DNA of 64,000 nt, taken from the NCBI RefSeq assembly GCF_041381155.1, contig NC_091134.1:57939467-58003466 (forward strand), in the 5' to 3' direction. Shown one piece after another: positions 36,330 through 47,369 of this stretch. The notes under the pieces were generated by a model, which ran no database searches, was not told the origin of the DNA, and worked only from the letters and a program-made list of their open reading frames with translations. The translations under genes were made by a program, and so were the position numbers. This DNA comes from Argopecten irradians. Lineage: Eukaryota; Mollusca; Bivalvia; Pectinida; Pectinidae. Numbering within the stretch: the first letter of the stretch is position 1; the number at the start of each line of letters is the position of its first letter.

Positions 36330-37745
36330 CTGTATACAGACGATATCTATATTTGTTTGTTTGTTTGATTAATAAACGTCCTATTAACAGGTTAGGTCAT
36401 GTAAGGACGGCCTCCCATGTACGCGGTGTGTTGAGTTATGTTGTTGGAGGTGCGTGTTTTGGGAGACTGTGGTGTATTCATGTTGTGTCTTCTTGTATAG
36501 TATAACTATTGCCCATTTTATAGTGCTATATCACTGAAGCATGTCGCCGAAGACACCAAGCAACACACCCCACCGGTCACATTATACTGACAACGGGCGA
36601 ACCAGTCGTCCCACTCCCTGTATGCTGAGCGCTAAGCTGGAGCGGAAACTACCACTTTTATAGACTTTGGTGTGTCTCGGCCAGGGGACAGAACCCAGAG
36701 CCTTCCTCACAGGGGCGAACGCTCAACTCAAGACCAAAAGTGAGGTGGTGCCAAGGGAGGCATAAGGAAAGATTAAAGTCAGTTAGGAGGAAGAGAAAAG
36801 ATAAGATCCTAAATTTAGTCGTCTTTTACGATCATGCAATAGGGGCAGCAGGTACAATTCTAACGCCCTACCTGCAGCCTGCAGGGCAGTGATATCTATA
36901 TGTAAAAGTCCTATATATCGACATCCCTCTAATATCAATATTCCTGTATACGGACAGATGTAAGTCCAGTATATGGTAGCAGACCAATGAACCGACGATC
37001 CCGTACACCGACGATCCTGTGAACCGATAATCATTTTTACCGATAACCGTGTATACCGACAGTCCCCTATATTACTAATCCTGCCCACTAACCTGTCAAC
37101 CAACAGTCTCGTATAACGACTGTCTTGTATAACGACATTCCTGTATACTGACAGTCTACTAAACTGATGACCATCCATAATTCTGTATACCAAAAGTTCT
37201 GTATTTCGACTTCCATGTATTCGACAGTCGTATATACAGTCAATCCTGTAGAGTGACAATCCTTTTAACCACGAACCCTTCATACCGACAGTCTTGTTAA
37301 CCAACAGTTCTATAATTCGGTTGTCTTGTATACTGCTACCTCTATATACCGATTATTCTGTATACCGACATGCTGTATACCAACGATACCAAATACCAAC
37401 TGTCCGATATAAGGAATTCCTATATATCGATTTATCTTTTATCCGATAGTCCTGTATACCGATAGTCCTGTATACCAACAGCACTGTATATTGAAAGTAG
37501 TGTATAACGACAGCTTTGTTTACCGACAGTCCTGTATACCGGTAACTCTGTATACCGATAACTCTGTATACCGACAGTCCTGTATACCGACAATTCTGTA
37601 TTCCGACAGTCCTTATACTGACAGGAACTATATAAATCGTACACTTTTTTACAAGTCTGTATACCGGCAATTCTGTATACCAATAACTCTGTATACCGAC
37701 GACTCTGTATACCGACAATCCTGTATACCGACTGTCCTGTATACC
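36330..37745. repeat. Minisatellite, 16-bp unit CTGTATACCGACAGTC, interrupted by a retroposon
   Basis: Imperfect 16-bp units run from about 36902 to 37745, with one or two more (CTGTATACAGAC) to the left of the retroposon at 36330. The right third (about 37440-37745) is the most uniform and the left is decayed. Nearly every unit has the palindrome GTATAC and one CpG. Long frames on both strands (173, 151 and 110 codons) arise from the repeat and are not genes. Confidence 0.93.
36353..36890 (-). mobile_element. SINE-like retroposon with CAAA-type tail and 11-bp target duplication
   Basis: GATATCTATAT flanks the element exactly (36342-36352 and 36891-36901). On the minus strand it ends TTAATAGGACGTTTATTAAT and then (CAAA)n, a typical 3' tail. 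It has no ORF and is 538 bp. An internal minus-strand stretch (TTGAGTTGAGCG about 36735-36715, then GGGTTCTGTCCCC near 36695-36683) looks like degenerate tRNA A and B boxes. It is unclear whether the 5' 120 bp is a second module. The perfect target duplication implies a recent insertion. Confidence 0.85.
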
Positions 37746-40396
37746 TGTATCTGCAGTTTGTTTCTCCATATAAACGGCTCTTATCATAACAGTCTTGTTT
37801 GCAAACAATCGATAATCGGTTAAAGGGACAATTCAGTCTAAGAGTACATTAAAATTTTCACACATTTCGGAAATAAACCAGTTCTAATATAAATAAGATT
37901 AGTAGGGTTTTTTCTTTTCATATGCTTGGAAAGTCCACTGTTGTGAAATGTATGTGAAATTTCAAACTTACTGTCCGCCATTACACATAGTGGTCGGATG
38001 TCTTGAATGCAAGTACAGTAAAGATAATTTTGTCTAGAACTACTCACCTTATTAGATACAAGTTCTTGTCTAAAAATAATTTCATCAACTCCTCAGTGGT
38101 TATGTTTTGCATTAGTTTTACATGTTGTACATGCTTAATCGTATTGATCAACGATTTGGAATTTCAACGGTATCAATCAAAATACTAAACAATGACGTGG
38201 AATTTGTCAATATTTTATGTTATATGTTTCATAAGGAATATAGAACAACACATTTATGTCATATTTTGCTTCGTGGTAAAAGGATTAGCATCACTGAATC
38301 GAATTTTCATGAAAATATACGGAAAGAAGATATGGTGATATTTATTGTTTGAAATTAGTTATTTATGTCAGCTAGAATAATTAATTCCCATTCCATCACA
38401 CCTGTCTCAAAATACAAAAGAATTTACAGGTTCCTACCTCACCCTTCTCCCTGAATTTAGTGTTTCCTTTGACACGTGTCCTGTTATTTGGGGAGGGTGG
38501 GGGTAGTGGGGCTGATTTCAATACACTGACACCATGTGTCCGAGACTCCCCGGGAGTGGACATGTGGTGTACCGTGACAGGGGACTATCTATATATATAT
38601 ATCCATGCTCAATATCAGACATGGCACCAGTGATTATTGTCCACCAACTTACCTGGACGATTATAGCAAGGACTCACTTATAAATCCTTGATAATACAGT
38701 AGTAGTTCACAAAACTAATCTCTTATCTTATTTAGTTGCAGGAACAACTTAGACTGCAAAATCTCAAATAATGTGTTATAGCAACTTAAATAGGTTCGTG
38801 AAGAAAGAAAAGAAAGAATGAAACCCTTTGGAGATCCATAATTTATTCCTTTGCTGGATATAGTAAATCTACAAAGAAAAAGATTTTTCAACAGGAAGGT
38901 TTAGTTAAATGTTGGTTTTTTTTCTACCAGCGTGTCATATTTCTCAGAAAATGTTACCTAATGATTTAAAAAAAAAGACATTTGTTGAAATACGCAAATA
39001 CCTTCCTCTTTATCTAATGTTAGCTTGTTGTGAAATACATTCAGGATGTAAACATTTTAATCAATTATTCAATTAAAATATATATTAGTAATAACAGCGA
39101 TTAGAGGTAATCAATATCCGTTCATTTTGATAGAATTAAAAAAAATATCAATTTAAGAGATTTTATCGATTTACAACAAGTGTTTAGTTCCAGCACAATT
39201 CAAATGATATTTGAAGGTGTTTGGTAGAGCATTCTATATAATTAAACATATTTACATAGTCTTTATATACCAAACTACGTCTTTGAGCAAAAAATTGCAC
39301 ATATAACTAAAGAAAAAAAAACCCTCAAAAAACTTAAACTCTTTTGTTGTCTAAACCTGACGGTAGAGTATTTGATTATAATAAAAAGATCCCGTTTTTT
39401 TTAAACTGAAAACTTTACAAAATCTTCACCACGGGTGGTTATTTTAACATTCACACATCTCATTAACTATCCACAAGACTGGAGAACCGTTGGAATAAGA
39501 GTCCTGGTCCCATATCTCCCAAACTGGCTATGAAATTGTAACAAATTGTTTGTGAAGAGGCAGGTCGGGACGAGTCCGGATCTGTTACTGTTGAACTGGA
39601 CATTATTACGACACGTTCCGTATCCGGTGACACCGATGGGGCCCCGCCCATTGTTCGCCCCGGGTGGTTATCCCCCATAACTACCACATATACCTGTCCA
39701 CTATTATTTCACAACACGATTAACTATTATATTACCCGTACAGGCCTGAGCGAACATCACACAGATACCATTGAAAGATATTAGTTTATCTAGGGACATA
39801 AAGAAAATCCGATACGAAATGATTATCACGTGTAATTTCAGAGCATTACAAAACATTTCCTTGGTGAAATCCGAAGCCGAAACTGTGACAATTGGATTTT
39901 TTAAAAGTTGTTAATGTCGCGAAGGAGGAATAACAAAGTAGCGAAGAACTAATCACCACTACGGGGCGAGATGTCTTGTATTACATAATGAAGTAGGTTT
40001 AGTGTCCATCTATTGAAATCTCAGTCGTCTAGCTCCCTCTGCTGTAAGGACGTGCTGTCAATGTATCAACAAGTTCATATATATCACTACTTAACACGGC
40101 TATCTATTAAACCAAACACAGGCTGGTTTTATCTCAGATATCTATCATGCTATTTGTAAATCAACAATATCGCATCTCAGTAATTAATGTTTACGATAAA
40201 CACCTCGGTATACTCCGATCGTTAAACGAAGATGTGGTGACAATGTAGCGAGGCAAATCTACACAGTCGTTTCTGGTAGTATATTAAAAAGAAATGGAAT
40301 ATGATTTAGTTTGTTAATGATAGAAACACTTTTTAGGGATACATTTATACAATGCATAAATGTACACATTGTCAATGATGACTCTTATGGCATAAT
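37746..40396. other. Intergenic, no gene named
   Basis: TTAAAGGGACAATTCAG at 37820-37836 resembles a DNA-element tip but has no partner end. Minus-strand donors ACA/GTAAGT (near 37970) and AATAAG/GTGAGT (near 38050) and an ATGGCG start context (about 37982) lie in the next 230 bp. A hairpin ACATTTAT/ATAAATGT is at 40341-40363. The 39463 frame is listed separately. Confidence 0.5.
39463..39678 (-). other. Possible coding segment, Ser/Thr/Asp-rich
   Basis: A minus-strand frame from ATG 39678 to TAA at 39463 begins MGDNHPGRTMGGAPS and continues with a Ser/Thr/Asp-rich stretch, then an FIASLGDMGPGLLFQRFSSL-like tail. Codon third positions look richer in G+C than the flanks, and the DNA is CpG-rich near 39630-39665. 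The frame is open a little further upstream to about 39710. No domain is recognised and no good acceptor was seen. Confidence 0.22.
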
Positions 40397-40660
40397 ATCA
40401 AAACAATGACATCGATGAATAATCGATATCTGTTATCAATACAATGATACATCGATGGGATCTCCGATATCATTACACTGACATCGATGAAATCTTTGGC
40501 ATCAATACAATGGCATCGACTGAACCTTTGGCATCAATATAATGACATCGATTGAATCTCTGATATTATTACAATGAACTCTATGGAATATTCGATATCA
40601 ATACAATGACTTCGATGGAATCGTTGATATCAATACAATAACATCGATGGAATCTCCGAT
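40397..40660. repeat. Tandem array, 32-bp unit, about 8 copies
   Basis: Units follow the pattern ATCAATACAATGACATCGAT, then GGAATCTCCGAT. Six of them are exactly 32 bp (from about 40469) and the first two are longer. Most carry ATCGAT. The array is imperfect throughout, suggesting age. Confidence 0.93.
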
Positions 40661-41146
40661 ATTATGGAAGGGTGGTAATTATAATGTCATGCATGGCTTT
40701 TTGTGTGAATGTCTTGGTCTTTAGCAGCAAAGTGGTGAAATGAGTCTGGGCCATGCTTACCCATCTGAGATAAAGAACATCTGTTTAATTAAACATGTTT
40801 CTAAAAGTAATGGTACAGTATCATTTTAATTTGAAACAAGTTACAAATAATGTATCGCCTTGATAAGAAGGAATCGTTTCCTCGTTAGATTAAGTTATTG
40901 TTTGTACCTGAACAGGATACTACTTCCTATTGCCTAATCTCTAATCAATTGTAACTCGGGTAAAACACCAAATTAACAATGGCATGCGTTCAAATTGGAT
41001 GTGCCACAGGTAGAGTTGTACCTGAACACCCTTCTTAGTGCTGTCAAATACGCTACGCTGTGCCATCATTAACGCAATTTGTAAGCTATTTACCCGGGCG
41101 CCATGTTCATAGTTTTTGTAACCTCTCCTACACCTCGCCTTTACAG

Positions 41147-41289
41147 CTCAACCACCTAGCAGTCTAATTTATAATCCACCTGAGTCAATCAGAGACTCCA
41201 ACCCACCTATATTTATCGGACGGAAGCGAGAGCCAGGGCAGCGGCGGCAACATCAAAGGGAGGCTTATCGCCCAGTGGTCTTGTCCTAA
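41147..41289 (+). other. Possible terminal coding exon or conserved non-coding element
   Basis: A strong acceptor (CTACACCTCGCCTTTACAG, ending 41146) opens a 46-codon frame starting QPPSSLIYNPPESIRDSNPP and ending at TAA 41287-41289. The same frame is closed just before the acceptor. The segment is G+C-rich for the window and borders the SOX/POU-like motif at 41330, so an enhancer is an equal alternative. Its family is unknown. Confidence 0.22.
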
Positions 41290-41329
41290 TTCACGCCAAA
41301 TCTATTAATTTTCTGCTGGTCGGATCCAA

Positions 41330-41344
41330 CATTGTTATAATAAT
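41330..41344. promoter_or_regulatory. SOX/POU-like composite site
   Basis: CATTGTTATAATAAT pairs a SOX-type CATTGTT with a relaxed POU half, in the spacing of the known SOX/POU element CATTGTTATGCAAAT. It is followed by GAATTCAATTAAC. SoxB and class III POU proteins act together in neural enhancers of other animals. Confidence 0.3.
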
Positions 41345-43187
41345 GAATTCAATTAACATCATTTCTCACGCCCTGCACGAGATGTTGTGAGAATTAAAAC
41401 ATACTTAACGGGGAAATTTAGTGTAAACGATATCGGTTGTTGGTGACGGAGTGTCTTCAGAACGCGCGGAGAAAATCGACCATGCGGTGAAATGTGGACA
41501 AGGTTCAACTATATTTATCCAATAAAATGTATAACAAACAAACATCAAAAATGGAGAAGTTAATATTTGAGTTTTGTTCAGTTAAGTTTAAACATACGTT
41601 ACATATCAAATTACAGAGAACATACCAATTTATGAAAATTTCAAAATCGCGATGAACTCGTGAAATCAAAATTTCAGAAAACCCTTTGGAGAATGCTTTT
41701 GGTTATGTTTTAGCTTATGTAGTGTAGTAATACAGGTCTGTATGAGAGAACAAATATCGACTTAACAAAGAAATCATAATTCATACTCAAAATTAATAGA
41801 ACGATTAGATGAATTAGATACACAGACTCTGGATATGTTTCAACTTCTTCCACCACTTTTCTTTGTTTTGTTAGCCTGCAACACAATCCACGCGCTTGTA
41901 AATTAGGATGCGCTGTTTACCAATACCATACTCTATACCGTGCCATTGGTCGCATTATTGTTCACCTTGTCAGAAAATGTCACGCACGAGTAAGCATTTC
42001 GTGTGAAATTAAGGATCGATAGGGTCATTAGAAAGGGAGATAACCGACCATAGATCTGTCTTTGGCGCTTCAATCCTCAAATACGAGAGCTTTGAACACC
42101 CGGAAACACCACCACCTTCGTCATCAGAATTATTTCGTCATAATCACAATGACTGTCGGCTCGTTTCAGCAGTCTTTGAAGCTGATACGACTCAAGATAA
42201 CTTTCAAAGTCCGATTTATACCACGCCTACCCATTTACAATATGATTTCAAATATAGACTTATGCCCGAATCGCCATTAACAATCTAAAATCCATTCTTT
42301 TTTATTTACAACAATTGCAAAACATATCTTTACAACATATATTAGAATCATATATACTGTTTCTGATATTAAAATGATTTTTGTTGACCCGAGTGACAGC
42401 ATACAAAGGGGCGTCATGTGGGAGGAAACTGTAGTACCCCGGACGAAAAAAAAACACCGGTCGTGCAGGTGACCCCTATACCTAACAAACCGTTTTCGGA
42501 ATTAACGGACTATTTCATTAGAAGTTATAAACAAACGATGGCATAGTAATGGGGAAAAAAACACCAAATGTTTGACAACGGAGAACACGTTCGTGTAATA
42601 TACATGGCTCGAATAACGCTTTTTATCATTAAATACAGTTTTGACAAAGATGATACTGATGTGAAAATTCGACTTATAGATATAATATCGAAACAGGTGA
42701 CATTAACATTCAACTAATTATCGACAACATGCTACCAGCAATGGTACACGGGTGGAACTGTCAGGCACAGTGCTCGGTGTTCTCTCCGACAACTACAATG
42801 TACACGTGTTACAGCTATCGAATATCACTCCATCACAAGCTTCTGTAGATTAATGTGGCAAATATTGAGTGGTGAACATTTTATTTTATTCTCAATATTA
42901 TTGTTTTCGAAAATCAATCTGATTTGATTTGATTACGGAGGATGAAACTGAGTTATTTTCTGTTTTCAAATGTTTCGAAATATAATCGAATGATGATCTA
43001 TTTTGTTGATTTTAAGCTTAGTAGATTTTAAAACACCCGTTCATCACTTCCATCAACACTATCTAACGAATAGGGGTCGTTATATCAGATAAGTCCGGCA
43101 ACACATGGCCTTAACACAAAATCAGATTGCGTTTGAGTTTTAGTCCAATAAAACAAGTGATCATATTCACTCCGTAACACATTCCAA

Positions 43188-43205
43188 ATTTGCATATTTT
43201 TGCAT
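43188..43205. promoter_or_regulatory. Two octamer-like POU sites spaced 10 bp
   Basis: ATTTGCAT (43188-43195) is followed by TTTTGCAT (43198-43205), so the cores are one helical turn apart. CTAATGA, a homeodomain-type core, follows immediately. It is a candidate enhancer core for POU input; function is inferred. Confidence 0.35.
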
Positions 43206-46200
43206 ACTAATGAGTGACCTTTTGCACTTTCCCCCTTGTCGCAATTGTACGAAATGCCACAACGATATTAATACTTGTCATTAAATAGTGGTCACACTCA
43301 CTAGACACGGCCCACTGGTCACCAAGGAAACAAAACACTACGATATAGTCTCAATTAAAACGGAAGCGGATGCTATGAAGATCAAATCGCACGATTATCC
43401 GGAAACAGCTGAGAGATACAGCGTAGAAAATGGCGCGTCATGTTCTGTATGGAATGACCGCTGGTTTTTATAATGTCCGAATATCACAGGTTGTGTTAAT
43501 GGACATTGTAACATATGTGTTGAATGGATAGAAGAATATTATTCTTTTTATTCCTGTCAATAAAAAGGCCATTATCACGACAATGATAGCAATCATCCCC
43601 TTTTATTACCACTGTACGCTAACTGTTGTCTGACGTTTTAATACTGGATTGTAAAAACAAAAATGAAAAAAAGTAAAAAAGGAGAAAACAAACAAAAAAA
43701 TGCAACCAAATAAAAACAGAACAAACGAAAATAAATTTGAAAAGGTACAAAAAATTATCAATGAAAATTATCATATCCAGATGGACATTAACTCAAACCC
43801 AGATTTTGAACCCTCACTGTACGACAACAACAGATTGTTTATATCGCTGTCGGAAAGTCGGATTTTATTCGAGTGGAGCATTTTTATTTGTTTGTTTCTA
43901 CCAGTAACAGCTATGTCTGAATAATCTCCAAAATTGGAGATATACAGTACAAAAAAGTAGATATGCACTAGTTTTTCCCTCAAGGAATTGTCCTAACTAC
44001 GTACACCCACGAAACTATAAAACCACATTATGTTGCCTGTTTCCGCTTCATAATTTTTAGTCTTCGTTAATATTTTTGGCCAATTAACACTGAACTTTAC
44101 GTAACGGTCTAACAAATTCTTGCGTGTCACTAGAATCATTGCAAACGTCAATTTCTTGTTATGTCACAGATTCCGCGTGTCAATTTCTATTACATCACAG
44201 CAGGTGAGCCGTTGCCATGACACCGACGTACTCTTGACAATCGCATTTCACGTATTTGTAACCTTGAATACACATGTTGACTTTCTTTGTTCTCAACTCC
44301 TGTTATCACGGGGCAAGTAAACAGAATTTTTTTTTTATGAAAATCTAGTCTAATATCAAAGTAATATCGGTTCCCCGGGTGAAAACAATAGGATATTACA
44401 AAATGAAGGTTTTATCGCAGTGGTTGGAAATAAAATAAGAAAATATAGTGGATGCTTATACCAGGCTGGTTATTCTATTCTGTAGATATCTATATATATG
44501 GTTGGCTAGCTATTTGCTATTCGCCATTCACAAACAAACTAATTCATTAACATGCAAAGTATCATGCTAAGCTTGTGTGATTGCACTGTACAGCTGTTTT
44601 TTACCATAACTCAGACTCAAACAACTTTTTTGTCGTTAATCGGTAGACGCAAAATATTGTATAAAATCTAGTATCCAATTATAAGAATAGACATACGTTT
44701 ATTTTGAGGATACTCGCAGCCAAAGATTTCCACACCTTTCATTCCGTGTTTGTTAACCACTGTCCCTCTCTATGCCATAACAGGCCCGCCATACCTCTTA
44801 TCCCCCCGTTTTTACCCTCCGTCCATGCTCTAGGATGATAAGGCGCCTGACCTGCCCATCCATCACAATTTACCACTGAGCATGTAATGTTATACTTCTT
44901 ATAATTATACCCCGGTATTGCCCACGTCGATCTTTGATCTAAATGAACAACTCTTAATTTGAAAGGATAAGTTCCCATCCATTTCTGATTTGTAAGGATC
45001 TACGAACAAAACCTCCCGTTATTGATAACGAGGCATTCATGTTTCTGTCCATGTATCTCCCTAACGACGGATGGTTGTCATGTGTGTTAAAATAAGTAGC
45101 TTTTTTGTTCCGTAGCAGTGCCATTATTTTACCCGGAAAATACCTCTAATCCCAGAAAAAAACACATTGAATTTCTTCAAATAGATTTATCGCTTTTTCT
45201 TAATACGTACGAAGCGACCATTCAATTTTAAAGAGAAAATATCCTAAGAGATGTACGTGTACTATAGAAAGATTGTGGCCTGGCCGTTTCTGATTGGTTT
45301 GCAAGCTTTTGATCCTGGTCTAACGCTCGCTATCTAGTTGTAATGACGTTTTCGATTCTTCTGCAGGACAATCCTTTCGATCCGTTCGTGGACGTTCCCC
45401 ATCGATCTCTCTGCTCCTTTGAAACCACAAGCTCTATTGTTCCTAGAGATAATAGATAGAAGGTTAGGATGCGGAAGCTCAGGCGACATAGCTAAGCATC
45501 CTTACTTTCCAACAGCCGAGTCATACCACCAGACAAAGAATTTATTTCTTTTTGTATACTTACAGTAGATTTTATCGCTGCGTTTTGGCGACCAAATCAA
45601 AATAGAGTCAGAAAAAAATATCACATTGACAATGTATCAGAAAACTTCCAAACATATTGTCGATAAAACAGAACTAAAGCCAAACCTATATCTCAAGACA
45701 TCTTAGGCATCCACATAGACTGAAGTGGAGGCGACATCCTCACAGGCAGTGAACCACTGACTGGGATAGATTTGAAACGTCACTTGATACAAAGAAAACA
45801 TCCTGATGACGACTGTCAACGAGACAAAACTACGTATTGGTGTGTGTGATAACAGAAAACCCCGAACAAAAAAAGTCAAAGATTTAGTTATAATCTTATT
45901 GAGTTTTAAAGCTTATTGAAAATCACTAAGGCCTGTGTTTGACTCAGGTTTGTTTCAGGAATTCAGGGCCAAACCACCTGTCGCAATATATATATATATA
46001 TTATTTTTCTAAAACATTACCATGCAATATAATATACTCTATACAAAAAGACTATTCCTGTTAACAATACGCCAAGATATCATACGAAATCAAAGTAAAA
46101 TAAGTTCTGTTGCGTCTTGAGAAATGAAAATCGGTGTGTTTGGTGGGACTCATTTCATTCTAGATGTAAATTAAAATCTGCATGGATCGTGGTATGCCTA

Positions 46201-46357
46201 TATCAAAAACTTATTGTTTAAAAATTGTACAGATTACATATCTTTTTTATCATATACAATGTCTAATAAACTTGTCTCTTATCAATTTATCTATTTAATT
46301 ATGTTGATAATCGTTAAACATTAAAAAAAATAAAAGAGAAAAACACATTATATGGAT

Positions 46358-47369
46358 TTAAGGTTGTATTCTTCTGAGGTTTCAGTCCCGTTGAAGTCTC
46401 GTTTCGACATAGATCAAAGAAGTTATGAGATTTTAAGATAAAATCTATCAATATCTTTAGCAAGTTGCCAGTTGCAAATTCTGTCAATAAATTACATTTC
46501 TATTTTTAGTAGATTTTTTTATACGGGGACTTTAAGAAATGGTCCCTTTGGCGGCCATTTTGAAATTGTGTCTTTTTTCGCTTTGAATAGCGCCACAGTT
46601 TTACCATTTTTTACTGAAATTGTTTTTACGTAAATCATCACTGCGCCAGTATTTTTAGCTGTATCGAACTAATTTTTGCTGTAAATCGTTACTGGGTTCG
46701 TGGTAATTAAAATATTGAGCATTAATGTGTGAAATGATACACTTTTGTCACTTTATTTTGACATTTAATGGTAATTTGGGCACTTTTATTTTTTACTCCA
46801 AAATACTGAAAAATAACAAATATTCAAATGGGGCAAAAAAGTAAGCACACGGACCCCTTATTTTTCTGCCTGATTTAGAAAGAACAACCCTTTCCCTGTT
46901 GATATGCAAAATATGAACAAAAGTTTAATACCAGAACTTTTTCTATAAAGGGTTAAATTTGGCAAAAATGGCTGAAAATGGTGCATTTCTTAGCTCAAAA
47001 TTAAGGGGTAGGGGTAGCATATGTTGTTATTCTGAGAAAAAATATTAGTCTTATTAATCAAAACTGGTATGTTTTTAAAGAAGACTACTGGAAAATAAAT
47101 TCTACAAACATCCATCCATATCAAACACTTCGATAGGAAATTATGACTTTAATCTCATGTGTATATGGTCAAAACCGCAAAATTCCCATAAAATCCAATA
47201 TTTTGTCAACTAGGTATCTTTGAGTGACAATATCTCAAAAACGAGCAAACGGACATATGTTTTTTCTTCCATTTTCGTTTATAACATGAACTCCTATTTC
47301 CAAAAATCTATATGAGAAAAAAAGTTTAATACAAGAAAATTTTGACTTCTCAGAGGAGTACATCCTTAA
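46358..47369. mobile_element. Non-autonomous DNA transposon, about 1.0 kb, TTAA at both tips
   Basis: The left end is TTAA then GGTTGTATTCTTCTGAG. The right end, reverse-complemented, is TTAA then GGATGTACTCCTCTGAG. Including TTAA, 18 of 21 positions agree. A TTAA target duplication is typical of piggyBac-type elements, though the GG tip is not their usual CCC. The interior has no long frame and is A+T-rich with a few G-rich patches, for example TAAGGGGTAGGGGTAGC near 47003. Confidence 0.7.

Larger units (their letters stand above)
40661..46357. other. Intergenic, candidate regulatory DNA, no gene named
   Basis: 41.0-41.45 kb and 43.1-43.5 kb are less A+T-rich and hold the motifs listed separately. 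A short imperfect direct repeat (GTCAATTTCT...TCACAG) lies at about 44147-44200. A minus-strand frame at 44978-44739 has no known domain. Confidence 0.5.

Noticed and set aside
36783-37823. Long frames on both strands (173, 151, 110, 83 codons) rich in YRTVGIQ-like repeats
   Set aside because: Produced by the 16-bp tandem unit, which lacks stops in several frames; the first also runs into the retroposon.
37820-38060. TTAAAGGGACA tip as a DNA transposon
   Set aside because: No matching TGTCCCTTTAA end was found within 2 kb. It may be a truncated dispersed repeat, but not enough to call.
44147-44203. Imperfect 33-bp direct repeat ending in two TCACAG acceptor-like sites before CAG/GTGAGC
   Set aside because: The repeat is short and the implied exon is 34 nt or less; it was seen once with no other support.
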